NCBI RefSeq assembly: GCF_016859285.1
Contig: NC_053415.1
Coordinates: forward strand, 9,968,501-10,032,500
DNA length: 64,000 nucleotides
Direction: 5' to 3'
Source: Xiphias gladius
Lineage: Eukaryota > Chordata > Actinopteri > Istiophoriformes > Xiphiidae
Shown here piece by piece: positions 34,441 to 46,303 of this stretch. The notes under the pieces are model-generated. The model had not been told where the DNA came from. It did not search any database and saw nothing but the letters and a program-made list of their open reading frames with translations. Position numbers and translations under genes: made by a program. Each line of letters starts with the position of its first letter. Positions within the stretch are counted from its first letter, which is position 1.

Positions 34441-37400
34441 TGGTAATGGTGAGGAAAGCCTCCAGAAATGTTGGGAAATACACACTGACATACAAGTCCC
34501 AGTCAAACAAAAGGACTCTTCGCCCAGCCAGAACCATCATGACCCGCAGCCAGTGTATCACCAGCGCCAGTTTCTTTCACAGGCTCCCATCAGAGGTGTT
34601 TGACATGATCCTGGATAAACTGTCTGGTAAGTGTAACTGACTAGCCTTGTAACATGACCTCTTAACGGTGCATTCCCCTCAGTGTGTTTCTGAAACTGAA
34701 TTCAACACATTCCCCACGACATGCTTAATGTATAGTTGTTAAGACCTCCAGGGAGCCTTTTGCACAGGCTTGAACTTTATGTAAATTGGTTAGAGTCAAG
34801 AGTGGTTTGAATGATAAACGACATACATAGGCATGTACGTAAACTGCATTTTTGTAACTTTCATGCGACTCATTCCATTTACCTTTGAATTCAATTTCTT
34901 GGGGCTAAGAAAAAATATGAAAGAGTTTGCTCAGATTGAGCTAAAGTCCTGACTATTTTGTAAAATTATTTTATTTTATTAGCACCCATTGGATATTTTA
35001 ATTCCATGTAAAGCTTTATACAATTGATCAATGGCAACATCAAAGGCATTCAGGTTAATTTAAAAACTATGAATAAAAATGTCAGAATATTGAATTTTGC
35101 AAAGCAAATATAATTTTCACAGCATAGTAAACAACAGGTTTTGCATGTTTGTAACAAAAGTTGTATTCATCTCCTAAATTAAACCTCTACTTTTTGATAA
35201 TTCAGCAAAGAACCATGCTTTTCACGTCATAATATTGCATTGATTTTTGAAAATGGCTTTGAATAAGTGCTTAAAGTCAGACAAAATATGAACTAAATTG
35301 AAATTTCAATTTAAATATTACACTGTTATAGGTTCATTGACAGTATTTATGAAAATTATTGTGTTTATCAGTGCTGGAGATCAGTGTGTTTAGTATGGTG
35401 TCCAAAGAAATCACTAGATATGTTGTGGACTACATCTCCACCCTGGCCTGGAAGAATAAAACGATCATCCAAAGCCTTCACCACTCCACCTGCCTTGAGC
35501 AGAGATCCACCATTGGACACTACAGAAACCTGGGTAGGTGGCAGTTTATATTTTGCTGAATGTTTTGTGTAGTATGATCACAACACAGTTCTAGGGATAT
35601 GTTACCATGTGAAGTGAAGGGATAGGAGAGACCAGAATTTGTCAATTTTTTTTAATTTGATAATGTTCTTTTGTGTTGATTTACTTAGGTTTATTGTTCA
35701 AGAGATGTACCCTGTTGCTACCAACAAAGGAGAGGTTAAAATTTATCTTTAGCAAGTTTTCACAGGTAAGAAAGGGGCATGTGAGATGACAAGCAAGAAC
35801 AGAATATTGGCATGTGTTAAATGCTTTAGTGTCTTTTCTTTTGATAGGATAGGGACAACCAATAAAATATTGCAATGTTTCTGATTTTTGCAATATACTT
35901 TGTATTAATGTTAATAAGGTACACACTTTCATCATATATATTATGCAACTTTTCTTATGCAACTTCATGTCATCTTTTAAAAACCAAAAAAATACATGCA
36001 CATATTCAGTTGCAGATATCCATACAAGATGCTTTTCAGCATGCTAAACAAACAATTGCACTGACTACTGCAGACTTCTTTTTAATATTGTCGCCAAAAA
36101 TAACATATTGTTCTGTCCTAATACTTACCGATGGTAACAGATGGAACAATCACAATAATCTAACAAAGTTGTCCTGTTGATCTCTTTCAGATTCCCTGCT
36201 TCATGTTGGAGCAGTGTCTAGCTCCAGACTGCATTGGCTTTTCCAGCTATGGTGTGTTCGTCCAGGTGAGGGACTCATATAAAGACCTGAAATTTTGTAA
36301 TAAATTGATACTTGAGTGTAATTAAAGGAAACTTAGAATCAGATACAGCTAAGTGTGGCTGGATAAATGCATGCAGAGTCCATGACTTGAAGACATCTTC
36401 CTCTACTCTCTACTTAAAAAAAAGATAATCTTTTTAGTAAGACACATTCACACCCTGTAGTTACAGCCTAGTAAAGTGATGCTAAAGTGCATCACCAGGC
36501 ACAGATAAGGACATAAAATTATAGCAAAGGCTCTTTTATAGAATTGAGATGTTCTGTCTTGCATTTGTGGATGCACCCTGTATGTAATGTAGTTTTTATT
36601 GGACTCAAGCCGGTATAACACAGCACACACTCTAGATCACACAAAAAATGACTCCATCTAGAAACAGAATGTATTATGTTAGGAAATCTTAAGGTCATTA
36701 TGATTCATCTTTGTCTCACCTTTGTGTCCCATCCTACCATTTTAGCAAGGAAATATGAAATAATGAAGTTTTGAAATAGTAGGTGATGTTGATTCCGTTA
36801 CAGGCAGTAATTGCAGGGTGGGATGAGCTGGAGTGCCACAGAGTGTTCAACTTCCTGTGTGACCTCACAAACCTGCTGCAAAGAATTGAGGCAGTTATTA
36901 CTGCAAAACCAGGTGTGTGTTTCAGTGTCTGGGAGTGAAAATACTGCTGAAGGTATAAGAGGACAGACCCGAAGTGTAATATGGGAAACAATCCATCATC
37001 GTTTTCTCTGTTAACCCCACTATGTCCAGTCTGTAATCCTCGTAGCTCATTTATTTTACTGTCCCTGGCTCAGATCCATGTCGATGAAGGTAGTAAAGTG
37101 CATGATTATCTGAGTTATAAATCTGAGTGGTTAAAAAATCACAATAGAGAAGAGAGTGAGCTAATAGCAGTGCAGAGGGGTAAAGACACATGAATGACTA
37201 GACAGTCTCTTGGTGACTTTGGGCCTTTTAGGGTTGAGCTTTGTCAGTTTACTTGTTTGAATGTCTGTTGTCAGGGGTGAGGTGGTATCAGGAGCTGCAG
37301 CTCCGTCTTTTCTGCCGTCAGGTTCTCTTGGACCCATGGCCAAACCAGCCAGAGAGTCAGTTTTGGCTAACGCAACTCCTGAAGCCTTGGCCCATGGTCA

Positions 37401-40358
37401 GCCAGGCACACTTACTGTTCATCCTCTATGGACCCCTGCTGCCTGAGGGTAAGATAATAACAAGTTAATAAAATCAATCAGTTAGTGGGGTTTTTTGTTT
37501 ATTTTAGTTTATGAGAACATATTTATTGGACTGATTTTTGTTTTTCTGAGGACGTTTCTCGATTTGTCTACACTCACAGCCTGAGAACATGATAAGATTA
37601 TACTTGTCCTTTGCTAGTTTTCTCTTTGCTTTGTAGTTAAATTCCATGAATGATAGGTTAGTGGTGAATATTACCCTGAAATAAATTGCTCTGTGTGCCA
37701 GATTTCTCACCAGTGAAAAAATGACTAATACCAGCCAATAACTTGGCTGTGGTTGGTAATTAATGTCCAGATGTGTTGAAATTGTGAGGTTGTCTGAAAT
37801 ACTGTCAGTTTGAGCAACCACACATAGGTAGAAATAAAGCATATACATTTTCTTGTATTATGAGACTGCCCCAAAAACATAATAGTGTCATGTTGTGTTA
37901 CTGGAGACACAGCCAGTGAGTGTGTTTCTCTCTACATGCAGGTACTCTAGGTTGGCAGGATCTGGTGGAGAGGGGGCTGCCTCACAGCGCTCTGTGGGAC
38001 CTGGCCAGGGCCATCATCTTGCTTTTCGGCAAACTAGAAGTCAAAGGCTGGACTACCGACTCGATGCTGGCCATCCTGGAGGAGCTCACTGGTATCATAC
38101 TTCAGTGGTTCTCAAATGTTTTCATGTCGCAGACTTCCAGGTAGACAGATGAACCCCAAGGTGACATAAGACTTCAACAGAGGGTCCCATAAATAAAAAA
38201 AGTCTTTATTAATAATATTGTATTACTTAGATGGCCTGAGAAAGCATAATCAAGCATTGATTGATCTGGCAGGCCAACGGATTGACTTGGGGACCTTTAG
38301 ATACAGGTTTCATAGCCTCAGCTATGTCAAACCACATTTAAACATCATCAATATATTAAACTGATGTGAAAATCCATATTATAGATTAAATGATACATTT
38401 GGTTGTCTTTTACCATGTACAGTCATTCCTCAGCCATGGCATATGGAGAATGTCGCTCGTCTCTTGGTGCTGTGTGGCAGCAGTCTCTGCTACAATGTCC
38501 TGGCCAGCAAGGCTGTGAATGGACGACTCCTTGAGATCTCCAGACTCATCGTCTACATCATACTGGTGAGAGTACTAGTTATTTTATAGTCAGCTTCATA
38601 GAGTCTCATTTGGGTTAGTCAGGTGTATTGGGCCATTATTGGCTTTTTGCTTAGAATCAGATATTGGCAAGCAATGTCTTTTTCTGAGTTGATATGATAC
38701 GGTTAGACTAGCTAATTATTGTACAGTTGATTAATTTTAGATTAAACATAGATTCAGGATAAGTGTGCATCCAGGAATAGTTTGAGGCAGACTGTGTAAT
38801 GAGTCATCACTTATTGCTATCCCTGGTCGTTGTGACTCATTTCCCCATGCCTGCTCATTTCTATTCAAGCTCAGGTGGCTAGACACAGATCCAGCATGCA
38901 CTAGGCGGAAGCAGGAACATAAGTTGGACAGGTCTGCCTTCCATCACAGCAGTCTCAATATCCCTAATTGTTATCTGTCTCACTTTACCTAACTGTCATC
39001 TGTGGGCTTTAAGAGCCACTAGTGCTGTCCATGGTGCTGATTTCTATTAGTCCTTCTGTTACTGCCTGAATGGGGTGCCAACACAGCTTTCATTTAAACA
39101 TTTCAGTATTAGCCTTCAAAAACTACAAAACAAGCCGGTTGATATGATCATGGAGAGGGTATTTCCTCTCTGTTAACAATGTGTGCAAATGTTTCTCCCA
39201 ACCTGTCTATATGACATGCTTTATTTTCCTGATTTTGATTGAAAGTTTCTTGACCAATTAGCCTTGTTCATTTTAACTTGAAGTCACAGTAAGCCATGTC
39301 AGTTAATTACTGTCAAAAAACTGACACACCAAATTATTATTAACTTACAATTGATCATTTTATGAATTAAAGCCGTTTTGTTTGTTGAAGCTATGACAAC
39401 CTTGTGCTAAGAAAAAGGCCTACTTGTTGAGTTTTCTGTTTTGTGTGGCTTCACCCTAAGGTGTGTGAGAAGGATGGCTATCACATGACCTGGGCGGTGA
39501 AGTTGGTACAGCAGATCTGCAAGGTCTTCAGCACGGCTCCTGAAAAGTTCTGTTTCCTGCGACAACTGGAGAACACGTTTTCAGCAATCACAAGGGAGTT
39601 CTTCGAGTTTTCTGTAGCAGGTAGGTTGCGTGAGTTTTTTTAGAGTGTAAATTTTATTCCATAAAGATATTTAGTCTAGTCTTGGAACCCAAAATACATC
39701 ATGGACAAATTGGGAACACATGAACCTGAGGGGACACTGATTCTTTGCACCAAATAATATAATACCACAATATTTTGATATTGCAATCATAATAGGATCT
39801 TAATGGGTAACATGGATGGGGGTTGAGCGGATGGTATTTACAGATGGTGCTAGTGTGGATATGTGAAAAAATTTAAGCAGTTTCAAGCCCTGCTATGGAG
39901 CAAACTGGAGCGTTTTTTTTGTCTCAGAGTGAGTGACAAAACCTTGGGCAATTGCATTTAAAAAACCCAAAAAATGTTTATTTTAGAGTGAAGACTGGAT
40001 TCCTGCAACTACACTCACATATACCCACTTACTGATCATATATTTATGAAATTTGTATTAAACCACTGGTACACAACCGTTTTGGCTAGTGACCTTTTAC
40101 AGCTAAGCAATGCCCACTTTTGACCCTCACTACAGGTTGCATGTGTCTGTGAGCTGTGAACAGTTAAACCACAGAGTGATATTCCGATCTTAGATTGTTA
40201 ATTTTTAACAGTAAAATCTAAATAAAAAGTCAATAATGCCTTTATAATGCGTTCCAGGCAACCACCTTGAAGACAGGGAAACTTTCCAGACCCTGTGTAT
40301 CCTCCTGGACTCCAGTGCTCGCTTCCACACTAAATTCCTGTACATGTTCCTGAAATAG
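34440..40358 (+). CDS. fbxo47: F-box only protein 47 (complete, 10 coding exons)
   Basis: F-box protein expressed mainly in germ cells; in mammals it is linked to SCF ubiquitin ligase assembly and meiotic telomere/synapsis stability. Coding exons: 34440-34626, 35372-35533, 35689-35765, 36191-36265, 36804-36912, 37275-37448, 37942-38091, 38423-38565, 39461-39620, 40258-40358. All junctions are GT-AG with matching phases, total 1338 bp (445 aa; human about 452). The F-box lies at about residues 46-88 ('RLPSEVFDMILDKLS' to SMVSKEITRYVVDYI). Diagnostic blocks shared with human from memory: CTLLLPTKERLKFI, AGWDELECHRVFNFLCDLTN, LKPWPMV, ASKAVNGR, VCEKDGYHM. The start is the first in-frame ATG after the acceptor at 34395; ATGs at 34446 and 34539 are alternatives. 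It is read towards arl6, tail to tail. Repeats of family F lie in introns next to 38091 and near 40060. Confidence 0.95.
38098..38180 (+). repeat. hAT-like repeat end, family F, copy 1 (fbxo47 intron)
   Basis: Opens CAGTGGTTCTCAAATGTTTT and continues through CAGACTTCCAGG to AGGGTCCCATAAA. The CAGTGGTTCTCAA start is typical of hAT-type terminal inverted repeats. It begins only 7 bp after the end of the fbxo47 exon that closes at 38091. Confidence 0.5.
40062..40160 (+). repeat. hAT-like repeat fragment, family F, copy 2 (fbxo47 last intron)
   Basis: Reads 'CCACTGGTACACAACCGTTT' then 'TTGGCTAGTGACCTTTTACA', a diverged version of the dispersed CAGTGGTTC(T/C)CAACC repeat known from fish. Noncoding. 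Confidence 0.45.
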
Positions 40359-40818
40359 GAATGATGCAGATTAAAAGTAACAGGATGTGGAGGAGAGGAG
40401 GAAGAGCCGAGGAAGAGACAGTCGCCAATAATGAAGGGCAGTAACCAAAGAGTGAAAGAGAGTGAATGACCTTTAAAACAATAGTAAGACGAAGCTTTGA
40501 AAGTTCAGCGAAATCTGAGGGTGAATGTGGTTGACAGTTCACTGTAGGCTATAAACAACATTGCATTTGCCAGGTGAAAATACAGATGTTTAATTACTTT
40601 GACCAAACAGCATAGTTATTTATACAAATTTTATATTTCTCTCAAAGTTTAAAAAATCTTGTTCTTCTTAAACCATCTTGAATGTTAATTTTTGTAGACA
40701 GTATTTAATATTTATTCATTAACAGTTACAATATTTATTTGACACTATTTATTTATTCACATTGAACCTCTCTGTGTAAATCCAGTTGTGATACAATAAT
40801 TACATTATTTTCATTCAA

Positions 40819-40824
40819 TTTATT
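40819..40824 (-). terminator. Candidate polyadenylation signal of arl6
   Basis: AATAAA on the minus strand, about 585 bp past the arl6 stop. Other minus-strand AATAAA motifs occur further left near 40733-40760, so the true site is uncertain. Confidence 0.35.
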
Positions 40825-41028
40825 AAATTGGTATTTTCGATATTAATTTGTCCTTGTTTAAATATCTTTTTATATCTTTGTTGTCGACCTCTTACAAAAA
40901 CAGAAACAAAGTATGTACTCCGCAAATAACAAGTTTTATCATCCTACAGGTAGTACAATATTGAGCATTGACAGCATTTTCAAAAAAAAAAAAATCAGTT
41001 GATGAATTTAGTAAAGCATGTGTCATGG

Positions 41029-41034
41029 AATAAA
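41029..41034 (+). terminator. Candidate polyadenylation signal of fbxo47
   Basis: AATAAA on the plus strand, about 670 bp after the fbxo47 stop, and the first exact plus-strand AATAAA I find after it. Confidence 0.4.
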
Positions 41035-41408
41035 AAATAAGCAGCTGCAGATAAAAATAGTTAAATATGAATGTATACAGAAATGGGATTAAGGATATTT
41101 TAAAGAATAAGAAGAATTATATTCAGACTATTCACATTTGTTTAGCGATGTATTAAACAGGTAAGTATTACTAGGAACTTTAAACTTAAACTTACTTAAA
41201 CAGAGTAGTCATATACAAATTATACTAGCAGATTTTTTTTTTTTTTTTTTAAAGAAACATGGTGTCAAATGTGTAGCATGCACAGGAAGTGCTATTTGAC
41301 ATTGAAGTTTAAGGCCTACAACATCAAGTGTGATGAGCACTCCATTAGGTGAATGAGATCCAGTTACCACATCCACCACATGTCCATGGTCACAAGCATT
41401 TCAGTCAT

Positions 41409-44400
41409 TCATGTGTTCATTGTTTTGATATGATCTGGCAGGAGAAAAAAACAGAAGAATTTAATAGAATAGTTTTTTCTATGGACCCTGGGTGTGCTTT
41501 CTTTGCATGACTGGTTAAGTGTGTGGATACAGGTTCAAACAGAAAAAAAATAACTAACACAAAACAGGAACTTTTCATGAATTGTGAAACATATGTGATC
41601 TTAGTGGTCGCTAAAGCATTTTTGCAAAAATATAGGTGTTTGAATGGGTTCCATGGGTAGTAACATCAGGACATGTATACAACACATAAGCTTTACATGA
41701 ACATTGGACAAGCGAGGGTAAAAAAAAAACTGAAAGATCTACGGTATGTACCACACAAAAGCCCCATTTGGATGGGATTAATTTTTGAAGGGGAGGTTAC
41801 GTGATTTTAACATTACATGATCTATTTTCTCTTTAGTGTTAAATACAGTCCAAAATAACTGGTGTTTTTGGGAAAGATCATTTGGCCTCCCATGAGTTAA
41901 ATCCCATCCAGAGAGCTGCTGAGATACAATCTACCACCACAATTAGTTCACATTCTGACACGATAAAGCATGATGATACTTACTGTGCGATTTGTTCTAT
42001 GAGTATGGGAAAAAAAGACGTCTTAATATGGGTGGTAGACAGGATGCTGACAGCATTTCAACATTGATATTGAAATTCTAAGCCCTCTTCTCTTTTGGCC
42101 GAAGTATGAAAGTTTTATTGAATGTACTAAATTGACAAGTTACCTTGTAGCCAGTCCAATCCTTCCTGTAGGCCCTCTCCCTTGATAGCATTGCTGGCAC
42201 TGAAAAAACAAGATGTCGAGGACTTAATCTCCTTGTGGCAAACATTCACTTTCTCCTTGACTTTTCTTGGATCCTAGATGTTTAAAGCTGTGTAGATCCT
42301 AATCCCTCATCCTTCCATCTGTCTAATGAGTAAACAGGCTGGAAAACACATCTATATAAAAGGGGAGAGCTTTTGAATAACTGCATGTTGCCCGGAATAA
42401 CATTTAACCTTTTAGCAATGGAAAAGGACAAATACAGTAAACAGACTTTGGAAACAAACCCAGGAAGTAACGAGAGAGTAAACATACCTGGTCACTTTAT
42501 TGTCTCTGTTTAAGACTTTAAGCTGTAAATCTGGAAGCACAAAATGATGCGAATGGGGAAGTTACAGGGCTTGGCTGAGTTCAGTCAGTCAAATCCCAGT
42601 CCACTTCCTTCAACGCTGTCTAATACTTGTATGATTCCTTTAGCAAATTACTTATCAATGCCTCTGAAGGTTGTAGACTTTATCTGCCTTTGCTTAGAGA
42701 AACCTGATCAGGGTGAATATTGTACAATCACGTGGTCACATGAATGTCAGTGCAGGATTTGTAGGACTATGTACGTATATTACCAGATGTGCCAGGGTTT
42801 GTCTTTGATGTTCTCCAAACACAACATCTGCGAGACCTTGACAGACGACATGGCATCCCGCAGGTCCATCTTGTTAGCGAAGAACAATACTGGAATCTTT
42901 TTGCTGCAGATATCTGGATATTAAGACAGACATGTAGACTGATATTGGCAGTTTTGGACTATCAAGATAGTTTGTGTGAATATTTCAAATCTTTAAAAGG
43001 TTAATGGTAATTTCTGTATTATAATACATTAAAATTTATACTCGTAATTTCTGTGTTGAATAATGTGTCACAATGGAGGAGTAAAACTACTTCAGTGATT
43101 AGTTCATTGTCTTTGCTTGAAGGTACCGTATGGTGATCAGTGAAATAAACTGAAGTAGTCTTCCACTGGACTGAAAACATCCAAGCTCTAAGCCCTCCAT
43201 GATAGTTGAACAGACTGGCATGTTGAATTCATATGTTAAATCTATTACAAATGTTACTTAAGTGTCAGAGACCAAATATACAGAGAGAATATTAGATACA
43301 ATTCATTTTTTTCTCCATTATTTCACAGATGGACAATATGAACCCTGAAGCATGCCAGAGGTTTTATAATAGTCCAACTTTGATGCCATATAGCTTGGTA
43401 AACTGTATCCTGCAGATAATGTAAACATACCAGGCTGGATAGTGAGTGAGACATAATGCAGTTGTTTTGTACCTTCATGGTTGAGGAAAGTATCTAGCTC
43501 CTCTTTGGCAACAACCATTCTCAGTTTGTCCCCGCTGTCAATGACAAATATGATGGCATGGCTTTCTCTGAGGAGGGCAAGAGAAGACGTTATGAGTGAC
43601 ACAGTCACGCAAATATGTTCAAATATTTGATGAGTGATGGGCATATTGTGTATTTCATACTTGTAGTAATGCTCCCACAGGTTTCTGTATCTGCTCTGCC
43701 CGGACATATCAAACACTGTGAAAGACATGCTGCAGGGCGAGGGGGAGAAAGAAGGAGATCAGCTCAGACTGGTAGTTACTTCTGCATTAGCCATTTTTAC
43801 TTTCATTTCTGTAAACTAGTCAAAAACTAAGAAAAACACATTATGAATGTCTATAGAATTCTACCTTGAACTCTTGAACTTTTCAATGTTGAAGCCAATT
43901 GTTGGGACTATTTCTTGTGCCTGGGTCTGCATGCGTCCACACAAACACGCACACACAAACACAGACACACAAAAACAGACAAGTAATGGCAAAAGTATGT
44001 CAACAAGGAAATAGTATAAGGGAAGTATGATATGGGCTTTACCTGACTAACATGTTTCCACTCTTCTGACAGTGGGCCTAAATGATTCGAATGCTGAAAA
44101 CAAGCAATCAGTGAATGATTGCAGGGAAATAAAAGAGGTTTTGATAGGCCTTCTCACAATATTTATCCCAAATTATCATGCGATTAGAAAAGATTTATGT
44201 GCATAACAAATCTGTGTACCCACATGGCAGGACTACATATGCAAAGGCCTCTCAGTACCACAATAATCTTTTTAACAAAACATTAAAAATGCACTCACAA
44301 TGAAGCCCAGTGTCATGTACTTACGTTAGCTGGTTTCAGTTGGTTGATGATGGTGGTTTTGCCACTGTTGTCCAGTCCCAAACACAGTACGTTGACCTCT

Positions 44401-44447
44401 TTCTTCCTCAGGCCGAGCCAGCCCGACAGCTTATCCAGCAGTCCCAT
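41409..44447 (-). CDS. arl6: ARF-like GTPase 6 / BBS3 (complete, 7 canonical coding exons)
   Basis: Small GTPase that, when GTP-bound, recruits the BBSome coat to membranes for ciliary trafficking; human ARL6 is BBS3. Coding exons: 44447-44325, 43926-43865, 43729-43661, 43567-43473, 42913-42784, 42199-42144, 41434-41409. Phases join to 561 bp (186 aa, the human length). G2 follows Met (myristoylation-type position, though ARL6 is reported to bind membranes through its amphipathic N-terminus). P-loop GLDNSGKTT at 24-32; switch I T50 in PTIGF; switch II DMSGQ with Q73; NKMD guanine motif in [22 protein letters not shown] as the last G motif; tail DHIKTMNT. The second exon has two acceptors 6 nt apart; the upstream one (ACCCAG retained) fits human spacing. 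A further in-frame 51-bp exon lies between the first two. arl5c was considered because of the fbxo47 neighbour, but the sequence is clearly ARL6. Confidence 0.96.
44043..44093 (-). other. Candidate in-frame cassette exon of arl6 (51 bp)
   Basis: Flanked by a strong acceptor (TTGCTTGTTTTCAG just upstream) and a donor (GTCAG|gtaaag). It is 51 bp, phase 0 on both sides as the surrounding junction requires, and has no stop. It would add 17 residues, [17 protein letters not shown], after residue 41. The insert would fall between the P-loop and switch I. No ARL6 isoform with such an insert is known to me. It may be a real alternative exon or a chance pseudo-exon. Confidence 0.4.
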
Positions 44448-45741
44448 TACACTCGATCACCTCTACACCATTTAACTTTTTAACACATCACCCCATAGAT
44501 GGTCTGATAACTGGTAATTAAATGTACTAGATTTGAAAAATCGTATAAAAGCAAATGCTGACGACAAACATAGCCGTGAATAGCGTGTCTCCGCTTGCCG
44601 AGAATAGTGCCACGAGATGAGATGCCTCCTGGGCATCCCAGCTTGTGACAGGTAATCCTATTAGTGCGAATTAAGCTTTGTGACCCACCCGCTGACCCGA
44701 TCATGGAGCATTGACCTTCCCAGGCCCCCCCTGCCTCATACATTTGATTTATTACTCTGAAGCACCTTATCTCTCTGGGGGGAATGGGGAGCCCTCTTAC
44801 TATGGGCCCCTTGAAGACACATGAATATACAACAGCAGCGGCAGCTCCAGCATCCTCTGCTTCTAAAATAATTGCAGTGACTCTGCGTCAATCTGTTGTG
44901 TCAATCTGTGTGCTTTACGATCTAATTCAGTCCGTCTGTTACACGAGTATTGTAGTAAATCTAAATAACATGCATAAATCCACACACAAATGTCTTGGCA
45001 AAATAAGAAAGAGATCATGATCACAATAAACTCATACCTACATATTATAAGCCCTGGAAATCTAACTTGAATGGAACATATGTGTTTTCACAATGGGGTT
45101 TAGGCAGCTTTCTTTGAATTATATATCTAAGGTTAAATTGGCTTAATAACTGTAAATTCAATGTGGACTTCACGTGGCGGATCTGAAGGTGGTCAGTGGT
45201 CCAACAGCTCCATCTTTTGGTTATTAGTTATGTGTACAATTTTATGTAAGTTGCCAAGGTGAAAAAGGTGGTAGGTTAAATAAACTTGACAATAATAAAG
45301 TTACATGTAGTTTTTATATCTTGGTGAATCACTTATAAACATTTTCTGAAAAGTGCTATATGTATACAGTTTATTAAATCATGGATATATTATTTCAGGC
45401 CAGCTTTTTAAATGAAGGTATAGCTATTGAGCTGACATCTGCGGCAGGTTTCAGTCTTCAGTGAGGTGAGGTGAGATGGGGCCCTGGTTGCAGCATTGAC
45501 TCTGTCTACAAGGAGGGAACCCTCTGATCCAGTGATGTAGTTGTAAATGAAATGTTGACTGCAATGCTGGTGAGGTTTCTCTTTAATTTTAGCACTAAAA
45601 ACACACAGCAAATTCACAACCAGAAAAATAGAAGATTGTATTTCTTCCATTGAATCAGTTCTGTTTAGATTCTCTTTTTCTTGCCAAAGATAAAAATCAG
45701 AACAAAATTAAATGAGCAGTCAACCACCACAACTGTTCATC
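44448..45741. other. Intergenic spacer between arl6 5' end and epha6 3' end
   Basis: About 1.3 kb with no recognised exon. It should contain the arl6 promoter and 5' UTR. Open frames at 44480-44743 and 44784-45020 have no recognisable domain. Confidence 0.5.
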
Positions 45742-46270
45742 TTTATTTGCAAATAAATATTCGCTGTAACTGCCTCTTACAGTGTGCAAGATCTACAACA
45801 TCTCTTTGGAAATCATAGAAAAATAAAACAATTATACAAGAATTATAAGTATACTTGTACTTTGTACAAAAGAACGTTCTAACATTGCTCAGCAGTAGAA
45901 CATGCTAAACAAACAGCATCTGATATTCTCCATATTCTGTAGAGGGGTGGTGACTGTGAGCGTGTGTGGGCAGACGTGTGCGTGTTTGGATGTGTGCGAG
46001 CACCTTTCCTACTCCTGAAGGCCTGGATGCATAACTATGCTGTGACCGAAAGGCACGGATCTCTAGATCCAGTTTGCCTTTGACATTAATCATTGTGCCC
46101 AAGTTTGTAATAAACACCACAGCTGGAGAGGGGTGTCTGTTCTCTTCCTTATGGAATACAGCTCTAACTAATGGCTAGGTCCTGTGACTGCACTGAAACT
46201 TTTGAACTAGTCTAAAGTGTTTCTGTCTTGCATGGTTAACGAAATGTAAGGCATTCAGTGTGTGTATGTC

Positions 46271-46303
<33 letters not shown>

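Noticed and set aside
41409-44447. Naming the GTPase arl5c, because ARL5C lies near FBXO47 in human
   Set aside because: The sequence ([42 protein letters not shown]) is ARL6, not ARL5.
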